The notes under the pieces were generated by a model. It was not told the DNA's origin. It made no database searches and was given only the letters and a program-made list of their open reading frames with translations. Positions 35,046 through 45,514 of a stretch of DNA of 64,000 nucleotides are shown here, piece after piece; the stretch's first letter is position 1, and each line of letters starts with the position of its first letter. The stretch covers positions 2,170,001-2,234,000 of the forward strand of contig NZ_JBHLWO010000002.1 in assembly GCF_042432805.1 (NCBI RefSeq), written 5' to 3'. The position numbers were made by a program, and so were the translations under genes. Source of the DNA: Olivibacter oleidegradans (GTDB lineage: Bacteria; Bacteroidota; Bacteroidia; Sphingobacteriales; Sphingobacteriaceae).

Positions 35046-38000
35046 ATGAAAATTGTCTATCAACTCCAACGCGCGTGGAGCTGGCATTATTGTTATTGCA
35101 AATTCTCCAATATATTACGTACTATGAAATTAATACTGGCATTTTTTTTCTTGTCAGTCAATGTTGTATTCGCAATAGATTCTTATGCGCAGCAAACCAA
35201 ATTATCATTTGAGCTTAAAAATAAACGAATCATTGATGTACTAGATGCGATTGAAGAACAATCTGACTTTCGTTTCTTTTACGATGGAAACCTCATTGAT
35301 GTAGAACAGCCCATATCTATAAAGGCTGATAAACGAGCGGTTCTTGCAATTTTATCAGATATTTTCTCCACACGTGAAGTTGATTATAAAGTTATTGGCA
35401 ATGATGTGATTTTAACAGCCGTAAGCCCTAAAAGCGCCAAGCAGACGGCAACGGGTAAACAGCAAATGGTTAGCGGACAAGTGCTTGATGAAATGGGAGA
35501 GCCCTTACCAGGTGTAAGCGTGCTATTAAAAAACACCAAAATCGGTACGTTAACTGATGCAAACGGTAAGTATAGTCTCCGAGTAAGTGAAACAGAGGGT
35601 GTATTGATTTTTTCCTATCTCGGTTATAATTCCCTTGAGGAAAGCATCGGCGCCCGAACAACGGTCAGTGTTACGCTGACGGGAGAAATGCAACAAATGG
35701 AAGAGGTAGTAGCTGTAGGTTACGGCACGGTCAAACGCGCGAACTTAGGAGGAGCGGTATCCACCCTAGATTCACGTACCTTCGAATCACGACCGGTACG
35801 GAATGCCGCCAACGCACTGCAAGGACAGGTTCCGGGGCTTACTGTGGTCCGTAATGGTGGGGCACCCGGTAGCAGTCCGGCATTGCGTATACGCGATGTA
35901 TCCTCTGTTAACGGCGGTTCTCCACTGGTACTCATCGATGGAGCAGAAGGTGATATCGGTCTGATTAATCCAGCCGATATCGAAAATATTTCGGTTTTGA
36001 AAGATGGAACGGCTGCTATTTACGGAGCCAGAGCGGCGGACGGCGTTATTTTAGTGACCACAAAGAACGGTCGGAAAAATCAAGACCTTCGAATTTCTTT
36101 AGACAGCTATTACTCGCTTAAAACACCGGCTTTGGTGAAGGAAGCAGCCAGCCTATACGAGCACGCTGCAATGGCCTTGGAAATCAGCGATGGTTCTTTC
36201 CCCATCGAATATACTCAAGAAGAACTGCAACTTATTCTGGAAGGTAGCGACCGTGTAGACCCTACTTCTAATTGGGGACGGTGGACGGGCTATCCCAAAT
36301 TCTATAAAAATCAAGATTGGAACAAATTAATCATTGGCAACGGCAGTCTACAGAACTATCATCTTGGTATTTCGGGAGGTGGCGATAAATATACCTACCT
36401 GATATCTTTGGGGCATGCCCGCGAAGAAGGGTTACCTAAATTTGGCATTGATAATGACAAACGCTATTATGCGCGGGCAAAATCAACCATTGATCTCACC
36501 AAAAACCTACAGTACGATTTTAATTTATCGTATGAAGCCAATAACCGAAACTATTCCTCGGGTATCAGTGAAGGGCAAAACATATGGGAACTTACCTATA
36601 AAACGCGAAGCTGGGCACCACTCCGTAATCCTGCAGGCAATTTTTACACCTTCGAAGGTTTTGACAATCCGGCACAGGTATTGGAAGAGGGTGGAGAATC
36701 TTCGCTTACCGGAGGAAACCTCACCTTTAACAACCAGTTGACCTATAAAGTAACCAAAGACCTGAACTTGGTAGGAAGAGCGGTGGTACGTAAGAATGAC
36801 ATTGATAGTTCCATTGTGCAGAAAATATTATATAGCTACAATTGGGATAATGTCAACCATCGGACAGCTAGACTCCCTAATAGTGCCGAACGAAAATATG
36901 CTAAAACGCTTTATAAGAATTTTACTTTATATGGCGACTACAAAAAAACCATCGGACAGCATGATATCGGTGTAATGATTGGTGCGGCAAGCGAATCTGC
37001 CAATTACGATATGTTTCGTGCTAAGCGCATCAATTTCGATCAGCAGGAGTCCATGCCGTTGAATTTAGGCAGCGCACAAGACCAATTAGCTACGAGCCAT
37101 GGTAATGCCTGGACCATCAATTCGTTCTTTTCGCGGGTTAATTATGCGTTCAACAATAAATACCTCCTGGAGGCAACCCTCAGAGCAGATGGTAGTTCGC
37201 GTTTTGACCCTGATAGCCGCTGGGGCTATTTTCCGGGTGCAAATGCTACCTGGCGTCTGGCCGAGGAGGCTTTTATCAAAAAGCTGAACTTTTTTGATGA
37301 TCTGAAGTTGCGGGCTTCCTATGGTGAAATGGGTAACCAGTCTGGCATTGGACCCTATGATTATATCGAGCTAGTGAGCCTTTACGCAGGCTATTATCCC
37401 TTCGGTAATGGCCAGCGCGGCCAACTGGCTACACAGTCCAACCTCGTCTCAAAATCAAGAACCTGGGAAACCATTATCTCGAAAAACATCGGTATGGATT
37501 TTAGTATGCTGCGCGATCGCTTGTATGGTTCGTTGGACTATTTCTGGAAAAACAATAACAACATGTTGATACCCATTGCCTACCCATCGGCATTGGGTAT
37601 TGAAGCGCCTACTACCAATAGCGGCAAGCTGGCTGTTCAGGGCTGGGAACTCAATATTGGCTGGCGCGACCAAGTGGGTGATCTCAGCTATTCCGTACGT
37701 GCCAATATCAGCGATGCGAAAAATAAAGTAACGCAACGGATCGGTAACAACCTGATTGAGCTTGGCAATAACGCTACACCGGCAGGTTACCCCTTAAATT
37801 CTTACTTTGGCTATGTGTTTGACGGCATTATCCAGAATGAGCAGGAGTTGGCCGACTATCGGGCACGTTTCCCCAATGAAGGGATGATCCAAACCCAGGT
37901 AGGCATTGGTGATGCAAAGTATAAAGACCTGGACGGTGATGGCAGGTTATCTGAATTAGGCAACGGCAGCCCAGGATCAGGCGATTTAATTTATTTGGGA

Positions 38001-38507
38001 GACACCAACCCGCGTTATAATTTTGGTATTAACCTCTTTGCTTCTTATAAGGGTTTTGATTTCACGGCATTCATTCAAGGCATAGGCAGACGCACTATGA
38101 TTTTAGAAGGTGAAGCTTCCATGCCCTTCTATTACCCTTGGTTCCAGTCGGCGCAATATTGGTATGGCAAAACCTGGACACCCGAGCGGACCGATGCCCA
38201 ATACCCGGCCATTACGCTGACGGATAAACGCTATTACAACTATAATCCTTCTACTAACACCACCCATCGGGTCGGCTATGCCCGGCTTAAGAACCTCCAG
38301 ATCGGTTATACTTTCCCTAAAAAATTGACCCAGCGGATCAAACTTGAAAAGCTTCGGATCTATTTCAGTGGTGAGGACCTATTCGAAATTCACAATACAC
38401 CGGGCGGTTGGGATCCGGAAGATAGAGGCAATATAGAAGGTGGTGGCAGCTACACAAGCTATCCTTTTGCACGTAATTATTCATTGGGCCTTAATCTTAT
38501 TTTCTAA
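35046..38507 (+). CDS. SusC/RagA-type TonB-dependent outer-membrane transporter
   Basis: This 1153-residue protein has a signal region ending near VVFAIDSYAQQ, after a long N-terminus usual for this family; an internal ATG at 35124 is an alternative start. The STN domain follows (about 48-115, LSFELKNKRIIDVLDAIEEQ), the type that contacts FecR. Then come the carboxypeptidase-like domain (about 140-215), the TonB box region MEEVVAVGYGTVKRANLGG, the plug with LKDGTAAAIYGARAADGVIL, and a 22-strand-type barrel ending NYSLGLNLIF. It imports oligosaccharides with the SusD lipoprotein encoded next. Confidence 0.95.
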   Translation: MKIVYQLQRAWSWHYCYCKFSNILRTMKLILAFFFLSVNVVFAIDSYAQQTKLSFELKNKRIIDVLDAIEEQSDFRFFYDGNLIDVEQPISIKADKRAVLAILSDIFSTREVDYKVIGNDVILTAVSPKSAKQTATGKQQMVSGQVLDEMGEPLPGVSVLLKNTKIGTLTDANGKYSLRVSETEGVLIFSYLGYNSLEESIGARTTVSVTLTGEMQQMEEVVAVGYGTVKRANLGGAVSTLDSRTFESRPVRNAANALQGQVPGLTVVRNGGAPGSSPALRIRDVSSVNGGSPLVLIDGAEGDIGLINPADIENISVLKDGTAAIYGARAADGVILVTTKNGRKNQDLRISLDSYYSLKTPALVKEAASLYEHAAMALEISDGSFPIEYTQEELQLILEGSDRVDPTSNWGRWTGYPKFYKNQDWNKLIIGNGSLQNYHLGISGGGDKYTYLISLGHAREEGLPKFGIDNDKRYYARAKSTIDLTKNLQYDFNLSYEANNRNYSSGISEGQNIWELTYKTRSWAPLRNPAGNFYTFEGFDNPAQVLEEGGESSLTGGNLTFNNQLTYKVTKDLNLVGRAVVRKNDIDSSIVQKILYSYNWDNVNHRTARLPNSAERKYAKTLYKNFTLYGDYKKTIGQHDIGVMIGAASESANYDMFRAKRINFDQQESMPLNLGSAQDQLATSHGNAWTINSFFSRVNYAFNNKYLLEATLRADGSSRFDPDSRWGYFPGANATWRLAEEAFIKKLNFFDDLKLRASYGEMGNQSGIGPYDYIELVSLYAGYYPFGNGQRGQLATQSNLVSKSRTWETIISKNIGMDFSMLRDRLYGSLDYFWKNNNNMLIPIAYPSALGIEAPTTNSGKLAVQGWELNIGWRDQVGDLSYSVRANISDAKNKVTQRIGNNLIELGNNATPAGYPLNSYFGYVFDGIIQNEQELADYRARFPNEGMIQTQVGIGDAKYKDLDGDGRLSELGNGSPGSGDLIYLGDTNPRYNFGINLFASYKGFDFTAFIQGIGRRTMILEGEASMPFYYPWFQSAQYWYGKTWTPERTDAQYPAITLTDKRYYNYNPSTNTTHRVGYARLKNLQIGYTFPKKLTQRIKLEKLRIYFSGEDLFEIHNTPGGWDPEDRGNIEGGGSYTSYPFARNYSLGLNLIF

Positions 38508-38514
38508 ACGTAAC

Positions 38515-40188
38515 ATGTATATCATCATGAAAAAATATCCATCAAGAATCTTTACAGCCATCGCGATACTACTGCTTATGGTCAATTGTCAGAAGATCGA
38601 CTTAAGCCCCAAAGATAACCTAAGCGACAGCCAGTTTTGGAAAGGGCCGAGCGATTTTATGAAAGCGGTCAATCAATTATATACTACTGCTGAATCATTT
38701 GACGTGAAAGATGTGGATAGTGATATTGGCTATAATCAAGCTCCAGACGTTTTCAGCAATGGCACCTGGAGCGCTCCTACCAGCGATACTTTATGGAGCA
38801 ATCGCTTTGCAGACCTGCGCAATTGCAATAAAATCATTGAAAAAAGTGAAAGCTATGCCGGCGATCCAAAGGAAATTGAACGCTATGTTGCGGAGGCGCG
38901 CTTTTTCAGGGCCTATAACCATTGGCGCTTAATGAAGCGCTTCAATGACATTCCGATTCTAACGAGTGTTTTGAGCACCGACTCCGAAGAGCTATATGGC
39001 AAGCGTCAACCACAGGCGACGGCCGAAGACTTCATTTTGTCGGAACTTGAAGAAGCTGCTTCTAAGCTCCCTAAACAAAGTGAAGTTCAGTCGAGCGAGC
39101 TCGGTCGTGTTACTCAAGGAGCAGCCCTTGCCTTAAAAGCACGTGTAGCTCTTTTTGCTGGAACATGGGCCAAATATCACCAGCATCGGGGCGACTACGG
39201 TCAGTTATTGGATCAAGCGATAGATGCTGCAAAACGGGTTATCGAAAGCAACGAATACCAATTATTCGAGGGCGCAGGGGACGATAGCTATCGTCAGCTG
39301 TTCATTGACCAAGGGGATGACTCACACGAGGGCATCTTCGACAGTCGTTATGCCAAAAACATCCGCATGCATTCTGCCGCGCATTCCGTTTATTGGGGCT
39401 GGCGGGGAACGCCGACCAAAAAATTGGCTGATATGTACCTCTGCAAAAGCAGCGGCCTTCCCATCGAAAAAAGCAATTCGGGCTTTCAGGGTTATGAGAA
39501 AATCAGCGATGAATTCAGTAACCGTGATCCCCGGATGTCGCAAACTTTTATCATGCCCGGCACCAACTACCGCAATGCTAATGGTCCCGACTCGTGTGTA
39601 GCAAAGTTTACCGTTCGCCCGGAAACCCGCACAGGTTACAAGCTATGGAAGTTTATGGGCGAAACGGTTGCCGGTGTTAATGAAGCAATCTATGATTACC
39701 ATATTATCCGTTATCCGGAAGTCTTACTTATCTTAGCTGAAGCCACTTTTGAGAAAGATGGTGCTATCAGTGATAATGTGCTGAATCAAACAATCAATGT
39801 GATCCGTTCGCGGAAAGGCGTGGAAATGCCGGTGCTAAGTAATGCCTTTGTGAACAGCAACGCTTTGGACATGTTGACCGAAATCCGTCGCGAGCGTACC
39901 ATCGAGTTAGCTTTTGAAGGTTTTCGACGAGACGACCTACGCCGCTGGAAAACCGCCGCGACAGAACTCGTTAAACCTCTACTTGGCATTAAATATAAAG
40001 GAACGCAATATGAACAACTCAAGGTATTGAACGACGGTAACCCGGGTAATGTAGATGCGAATGGCTTTCTGATTATCGACCCGGCGAATGCCCGTTTTTT
40101 CAGAACACCTAAACATTATTATTATCCCGTTCCGTTGGATGAGTTAACGCTCAATCCTAATTTATTACCCAATAATCCGGGCTGGTAA
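38515..40188 (+). CDS. SusD/RagB-type outer-membrane lipoprotein
   Basis: The start is the ATG at 38515 or 38527; the second gives a lipoprotein signal MKKYPSRIFTAIAILLLMVN with the acylated Cys at position 21. The body is the alpha-helical TPR-like SusD fold: FRAYNHWRLMKRFNDIPILT, ADFILSELEEAASKLPKQ-type helices and the C-terminal LTEIRRERTIELAFEGFRRD and KHYYYPVPLDELTLNPNL. It caps the SusC barrel and binds the glycan at the cell surface. It begins 7 bases after the SusC stop. Confidence 0.95.
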   Translation: MYIIMKKYPSRIFTAIAILLLMVNCQKIDLSPKDNLSDSQFWKGPSDFMKAVNQLYTTAESFDVKDVDSDIGYNQAPDVFSNGTWSAPTSDTLWSNRFADLRNCNKIIEKSESYAGDPKEIERYVAEARFFRAYNHWRLMKRFNDIPILTSVLSTDSEELYGKRQPQATAEDFILSELEEAASKLPKQSEVQSSELGRVTQGAALALKARVALFAGTWAKYHQHRGDYGQLLDQAIDAAKRVIESNEYQLFEGAGDDSYRQLFIDQGDDSHEGIFDSRYAKNIRMHSAAHSVYWGWRGTPTKKLADMYLCKSSGLPIEKSNSGFQGYEKISDEFSNRDPRMSQTFIMPGTNYRNANGPDSCVAKFTVRPETRTGYKLWKFMGETVAGVNEAIYDYHIIRYPEVLLILAEATFEKDGAISDNVLNQTINVIRSRKGVEMPVLSNAFVNSNALDMLTEIRRERTIELAFEGFRRDDLRRWKTAATELVKPLLGIKYKGTQYEQLKVLNDGNPGNVDANGFLIIDPANARFFRTPKHYYYPVPLDELTLNPNLLPNNPGW

Positions 40189-40251
40189 CTTATAACAGAA
40201 AAAGAAGGGGGTACGCAACAAGGTTCCCTCTTCAATAAATAAATAAATTCT

Positions 40252-41934
40252 ATGTATACAAAAAAAGCATTCTTTTTTATTTTCCTGATTTTTATAACGA
40301 ATACAATGTATGACCTCGCCTACGGTCAAGCAAATGATCGAACTGGTAACGAGGCACCCCGAATCATCAATATTGTGAATTTCATCCGTCAAACAGACTA
40401 CCGGGTACAAGATGCCGATAGTCTCTTGTTCGAAACGGTAAGGAAGCAGATTCAACTTGTCAATCAATATCAGTTTCCGGCTACTTTCTTGTTTCAATAC
40501 GATGCTTTGATTAATCCGAAATATCAGACGCTCATGAAAAGCCAGTTACGCGAAAACTGTGAAATTGGAGCTTGGTGGGAAATTACGCAGCCGCATGTAG
40601 AAGCCGCAGGTATTAAATGGCGCGGAGAACATGCGTGGGTTTCTCATGCTAATATTGCCTTCACCACTGGCTACAGTCCGGAAGAAAGAGAAAAATTGGT
40701 AGACGTCTATATGGAAAAGTTTAAAGAGATCTATGGCCAATATCCCAAGTCGGTTGGTTCTTGGTTTATCGACTCACATACACTGGCCTATATGTATGAC
40801 AAATATGGAATCATTGCTTCCTGTAATTGCAAAGATCAGGTAGGAACAGATGGGTATACGCTCTGGGGCGGATATTGGAATCAAGCCTATTATCCTAGTA
40901 AACTGAATGCCTATATGCCAGCACAAAGCAAGATGTCTCAGATTCCGGTTCCGATTTTTCGCATGCTCGGGAGCGATCCTATTTACCAATACGATACCGG
41001 CTTGGGAGATTCCCGTCAAGGAGTAATCTCTCTGGAGCCCGTTTACCAGGAGTCAGGTAAGAATAAAAAATGGGTCGAGTACTTTTTGGAATCTGTTGTG
41101 AACCAGCCCTGCCTAGCCTTTAGCTATGCACAAGCTGGTCAGGAAAACTCGTTCACTTGGGATGGAATGGAAGCAGGTTTAACCATGCAATTTCCCTTAT
41201 TTGATTCATTATCGAAAGCCGGGAAAATCCGGATAGAAACATTGGCAAGTTCCGCGGCCTGGTTCAAAGCAAGGTTTGATATGACGCCAGCAACGGCCGT
41301 GACAACGATCGATGATGTGCGGGATGAAGGGCGTAAAAGTGTATGGTTTAACAGCCGTTACTACCGTACTAACTTGTTGTGGGAAAAAGAAAGTTTTCGA
41401 TTCCGGGATATACATCTATTTGATGAAGAATTTGAATCCAGCTATTTGCGGAAAGCAGGTACCGGGAACCAATTTTTTTATTATGCGCTACCCATTGTAG
41501 ATGGTTTTAACTGGAGTACGAAAGAGGATCGCGCGGGACTCCGCATCGTGAAAATAGGTTCTGGTGGAAGAAAAGTGAGCCTCTCTTTAAAAGACCCAAC
41601 GGTAACAGAGAAGGAAAAAAATGTATTAGAGGTAAGCACGCGGGATGAAGCGGGAAATATTTTTACGATCATTTTCCACGAAGACCGCTTTGAAGTGAAC
41701 TGTAAACCGAAAGAAAAAGGATTCAATTGGATATTGGAACTACACACCGCGGTATCTGCGAACCTGCCTTTCCAATCTATTACGCGCAAACAAGTAAAGG
41801 CGGAATTTCGAAATTTTTCTTATAGTCTTAATTGTAACAAGGGATCAATTCAACAAGGTGCCGAAACAAATGAGGCGGTTTTCCAGATAATGCCTGCGGC
41901 ACATCAAATCGTTCTGGATTGCACTAACCCTTAG
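40252..41934 (+). CDS. Secreted polysaccharide-deacetylase-like protein
   Basis: This 560-residue protein has a signal peptide (about 1-26, ending LAYGQ). The N-terminal barrel has the order of a NodB-type or GH57/38-like barrel: FPATFLFQYDALINPKYQTL, CEIGAWWEITQPHVEAAGIK, YPKSVGSWFIDSHTLAYMYD and IIASCNCKDQVGTDGYTLWG. The C-terminal third is beta-rich. It lies in the SusCD operon between the lipoprotein and the DUF3863-type gene. The bond it acts on is not predictable, and the exact family is uncertain. Confidence 0.68.
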   Translation: MYTKKAFFFIFLIFITNTMYDLAYGQANDRTGNEAPRIINIVNFIRQTDYRVQDADSLLFETVRKQIQLVNQYQFPATFLFQYDALINPKYQTLMKSQLRENCEIGAWWEITQPHVEAAGIKWRGEHAWVSHANIAFTTGYSPEEREKLVDVYMEKFKEIYGQYPKSVGSWFIDSHTLAYMYDKYGIIASCNCKDQVGTDGYTLWGGYWNQAYYPSKLNAYMPAQSKMSQIPVPIFRMLGSDPIYQYDTGLGDSRQGVISLEPVYQESGKNKKWVEYFLESVVNQPCLAFSYAQAGQENSFTWDGMEAGLTMQFPLFDSLSKAGKIRIETLASSAAWFKARFDMTPATAVTTIDDVRDEGRKSVWFNSRYYRTNLLWEKESFRFRDIHLFDEEFESSYLRKAGTGNQFFYYALPIVDGFNWSTKEDRAGLRIVKIGSGGRKVSLSLKDPTVTEKEKNVLEVSTRDEAGNIFTIIFHEDRFEVNCKPKEKGFNWILELHTAVSANLPFQSITRKQVKAEFRNFSYSLNCNKGSIQQGAETNEAVFQIMPAAHQIVLDCTNP

Positions 41935-42061
41935 TATTTTTAGGAGGTGGTGCATTATGGCAGCTTCATTGTAAATAACTTAAAATGAGTGAAACGAGTT
42001 CATGCCAAAGGCAGCATGAATATTGTTAGAAACAGACACAAAGAATAAAATAATTACGTTA

Positions 42062-43489
42062 ATGAAAATTACCTTTATAGTATTTCGACTAAGTTCTTTA
42101 AAATATTTTCTTTTAGGAGTCGCTCTTGTGTTCATTAATTTAGGAGCAAACGCACAAATAGCTTCTTCTGATACCGCGCTTCAGCTAAAAGGCAATCGCT
42201 TTGTCACCTTATGCATCATGATACGCACTACCCCCTGGGAGGTGTCACGTGATGTCAAATTGCATCCACGTGATGAGGGAGATTGGCATACCTTAGAGGG
42301 TGTGCGCGCTTTACGGGAAGCCTTTGCAAAGAACAATTCCGATGGCCGTTTGACTTGGGGATTTACATTAAATGCCTTGGAAGACCAACGCGAAAATTTT
42401 AAGCGAATACGTGATTATGTAGTCGACTGTCAAAAAAAGTATGGTGATGAAGTATCATACTTTCCAGGTTATTTCCCCGCTATGTATCTGCCACGTGAGC
42501 GGGTAAATCGCGAAATATCGGAGGCGCTAACACTCATTTCCAATATGGTAGGAAATGGTTATCGTCCACAATCAATCATGGGCGGATTTTTATCGGCAGA
42601 CAACCTTAAATACCTTGCAGAAAAGGAAAATATTCATGTGGCGCATGCTGTGATATGGAGCCAGCACAATATTGATGGCGGTGGAGCGGATGGTTCACCT
42701 TCCTATCCTTTTTATCCTTCTACAGAGCACTTTTGCAAACCCGCGCAGGGGAAGGCTGATTTTATTGATTGTGTAAACTTGGATGGCTGGACGGTAGACT
42801 TTATCTGTGCCCGCCAGAGCGGTGCCAATGGTCACGAAATAACCGGCTATAACAGTCGCCGAGGTGTAGGTCCTATTGAGACTTATAAAGGCTGGGGTTT
42901 AGACCTCGGACACCGGGAAGTCATGCATACGCAGGCTATTCATTTTGACAAAGGCATGGAGTTAAATGGATTTGGCTGGGTAACCAACATTTGGGAGGCG
43001 CAAATGGTGCATGAATTTGGGCGGGAGTTTATCTGTGAGGCGATGGAAAAATGGGTAACGGATACAAAAAAGCGTTGGCCGGATACGCACTTTACCAGTT
43101 TCGGCGAATTTGGTAATCTCTGGAGAAAGGAGCATGCCTCAAATGAGGATTGGAATTATCGATTTATAGAAAAGGGTTCTGGATTAGGTGATTCTTATAA
43201 TAACCTGGAAATTAAATGGTTTATGAATAAATCATTTCGTTTGGCTTTACTCCGTAATTGGCATAAAAAGGAGTCCCCTACCTATGTTATTGATTTTACA
43301 CGATATGACCTTTCTGCACGGGAGCCGGCAGACCCCTCGCCAAACAAACCAGGTAAAGACTGGAGTCTGATGAATGTGCTGAACCAAAAAGGTTTAAGGC
43401 CCCAGGATAAGCCTAAACAACTGAGCGAATTGGCTACGAATGATCAGCAGTTGATTAAAAAATACTATCCAGAGCTTTTTAGCAATTAG
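42062..43489 (+). CDS. DUF3863/DUF3864-type secreted protein, barrel-fold candidate carbohydrate enzyme
   Basis: The start is the ATG at 42062, giving MKITFIVFRLSSLKYFLLGV and a signal ending GANAQ. The 475-residue product has GRLTWGFTLNALEDQRENFK, YFPGYFPAMYLPRERVNREI, HVAHAVIWSQHNIDGGGADG, EAQMVHEFGREFICEAMEKW and RFIEKGSGLGDSYNNLEIKW. From memory these fit Bacteroidota proteins annotated DUF3863 plus DUF3864; no biochemical function is known to me. Many conserved His, Asp and Glu in loops suggest an enzyme. It sits between other carbohydrate-active genes. Confidence 0.65.
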   Translation: MKITFIVFRLSSLKYFLLGVALVFINLGANAQIASSDTALQLKGNRFVTLCIMIRTTPWEVSRDVKLHPRDEGDWHTLEGVRALREAFAKNNSDGRLTWGFTLNALEDQRENFKRIRDYVVDCQKKYGDEVSYFPGYFPAMYLPRERVNREISEALTLISNMVGNGYRPQSIMGGFLSADNLKYLAEKENIHVAHAVIWSQHNIDGGGADGSPSYPFYPSTEHFCKPAQGKADFIDCVNLDGWTVDFICARQSGANGHEITGYNSRRGVGPIETYKGWGLDLGHREVMHTQAIHFDKGMELNGFGWVTNIWEAQMVHEFGREFICEAMEKWVTDTKKRWPDTHFTSFGEFGNLWRKEHASNEDWNYRFIEKGSGLGDSYNNLEIKWFMNKSFRLALLRNWHKKESPTYVIDFTRYDLSAREPADPSPNKPGKDWSLMNVLNQKGLRPQDKPKQLSELATNDQQLIKKYYPELFSN

Positions 43490-43502
43490 ACAACTTACCG
43501 TA

Positions 43503-43557
43503 TTCAGTTACATGATTTTTTGGGGGCTTTGGACTAAAGACCAAGCCACCAACTGAA
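43503..43557 (+). other. Nested hairpin between the DUF3863-type and GH2 genes
   Basis: TTCAGTT (43503-43509) pairs with AACTGAA (43551-43557), and inside it GGCTTTGG pairs with CCAAGCC with one bulge. No U-run follows directly. It may be a processing or attenuation structure that tunes expression within the operon. Confidence 0.4.
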
Positions 43558-43581
43558 AAAAATGTATAATCTTGTATTACT

Positions 43582-45414
43582 ATGACGACTTACCAATACT
43601 TTATCTACTTCTTACTTCTCTTTGTCAATGCCTATCCCCTTAGGGGTCAAGTGGCTCAATTGCCTACTCCGTGGACCGAAACGGCAAGCCGGGCGGAAGT
43701 CCCTTTAGCGGAATACCCTCGACCGCAATTGCAGCGAGCGGAATGGTTATGTCTTAATGGCAAGTGGGATTATCTCGGGGGAAAGGATGCTCCGGACGCT
43801 TTTCAGCCACAAAAACCGGCCGTTTTTGATAACGTAGCGGAGAAAATTCTTGTTCCTTACTGCCCGGAATCGTTTTTGTCGGGCATACAACGGAAACAGG
43901 AAATAAACATGTGGTATAGGCGGATTTTTGAAGTACCTGCTGCCTGGAAAAACAAACAGATCATTCTTCATTTTGGTGCGGTGGATCATGATGCAACCAT
44001 CTTTGTAAATGGAGAGCAAGCCGGCAGCCATGCAGGAGGTTATGATGCGTTCTCTATAAATATTACTCCTTTCCTAAAAAACGGCAAAAACACCCTCATT
44101 GTAGCAGCTAAGGATTTAAATGATGGTAAAACACCATCAGGCAAAAACGGTCCGCGGGGCGATTATACCTTCACCTCCGGTATCTGGCAGACGGTATGGC
44201 TCGAACCGGTAAATAAACACTTTATACAGGGTATTCGTTTACTTCCGGAGCTTGACCATGGACGACTAAAAATATTTGTAGAAAGTGATGGAGCCAAAAA
44301 GATATCCGCGGCTGCTTATGATGGTAAACAACTGATTACCAAGAGTGATGGAGTGAGTGGTTCGTATTTTTACCTGCCCATAAAAAACCCGAAGCTTTGG
44401 TCGCCGGACAGCCCTTTTCTATACGATTTAAGGTTGAACCTTTATGATGAGCATGGGAATATCGCTGACGAAGTAACGAGCTATTTTGCCATGCGGGATA
44501 TTAAACTGGGCAAAATAAATGGTGTGGTAAGACCGCTTCTGAATGGAAAGTTTGTGATGCAACTGGGGTTGTTGGATCAGGGTTATTGGCCGGATGGGAT
44601 ATTAACGGCGCCGACTGAGGAAGCCTTAAAATCGGACATCGAGTATACGAAAAAGGCAGGATACAACCTGATTAGAAAGCATATGAAAACGGAACCGCAG
44701 CGTTTTTACTATTGGACAGATAAATTGGGATTGCTGGTTTGGCAAGATATGCCGGCCATTTGGTATCCTAACGAAGATACGACGATATACCGGGAAATGT
44801 TCCGAAAGGAACTGAAGGCAATAATTGATGATCACTATAATTCGCCATCTATCATCGCCTGGGTTCCCTTCAATGAAAACTGGGGAGCCTTTGACGTAAA
44901 AAACATCACGGATTGGGTGAAACAATACGATCCGTCGCGACTGGTTAATGGGAACTCCGGCTTTAATAATAATCCCAGCTATCAGAAGGCTTACGGCGAC
45001 CCGGGCAATGGGGACTTTGTGGATACACACATCTATGTAGGACCTTACGGCGCTTCGGTGCCTGACAGTGCGCGGGCAGCCTCTTTAGGTGAATTTGGGG
45101 GTGTGGGATTATACACCCGAGGCCATATGTGGCCCGTAGAAAATAATGCCTATGCTTATGAGCCTACGCAGACAGCGCTCACAGACCGTTATATACTACT
45201 TCTAGAGCAAGTAGATCAGCTCATGAAGTATAAGGGGCTCAGTGTGGCCATATATACGCAAACAACGGATGTGGAACATGAAGTGAACGGTGTGTTGACT
45301 TATGATAGAAAAGTGGAAAAAATGCAACTAGAGCGCATTAAGGAAATTAACGAAGCTGTTGTTAAGGATAGTTATGAATTGAATAAGAGTATCGGACAAA
45401 ATGGACAGGACTGA
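43582..45414 (+). CDS. Glycoside hydrolase family 2 enzyme (beta-galactosidase/glucuronidase type)
   Basis: This 610-residue secreted protein (signal ending near PLRGQ) starts its sugar-binding domain with RAEWLCLNGKWDYL and has YRRIFEVPAAWKNKQIILHF, the GH2 jelly-roll, then an Ig-like domain (about 210-310) and a TIM barrel. The acid/base is E432 in WVPFNENWG and the nucleophile E504 in SLGEFGG. DFTFTSGIWQ-like residues (DYTFTSGIWQTVWLEPV) are family hallmarks. It is shorter than LacZ. The retaining exo-glycosidase specificity is not readable. It is part of the SusCD operon. Confidence 0.93.
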   Translation: MTTYQYFIYFLLLFVNAYPLRGQVAQLPTPWTETASRAEVPLAEYPRPQLQRAEWLCLNGKWDYLGGKDAPDAFQPQKPAVFDNVAEKILVPYCPESFLSGIQRKQEINMWYRRIFEVPAAWKNKQIILHFGAVDHDATIFVNGEQAGSHAGGYDAFSINITPFLKNGKNTLIVAAKDLNDGKTPSGKNGPRGDYTFTSGIWQTVWLEPVNKHFIQGIRLLPELDHGRLKIFVESDGAKKISAAAYDGKQLITKSDGVSGSYFYLPIKNPKLWSPDSPFLYDLRLNLYDEHGNIADEVTSYFAMRDIKLGKINGVVRPLLNGKFVMQLGLLDQGYWPDGILTAPTEEALKSDIEYTKKAGYNLIRKHMKTEPQRFYYWTDKLGLLVWQDMPAIWYPNEDTTIYREMFRKELKAIIDDHYNSPSIIAWVPFNENWGAFDVKNITDWVKQYDPSRLVNGNSGFNNNPSYQKAYGDPGNGDFVDTHIYVGPYGASVPDSARAASLGEFGGVGLYTRGHMWPVENNAYAYEPTQTALTDRYILLLEQVDQLMKYKGLSVAIYTQTTDVEHEVNGVLTYDRKVEKMQLERIKEINEAVVKDSYELNKSIGQNGQD

Positions 45415-45514
45415 TTACACCCAATATTTTATTGAAAGATTTTGGAAGTCGACCGAGTATGAATATCTTTATCTTATGCATTAGCATTTATACATTAAAC
45501 CCGAATTAACAGTT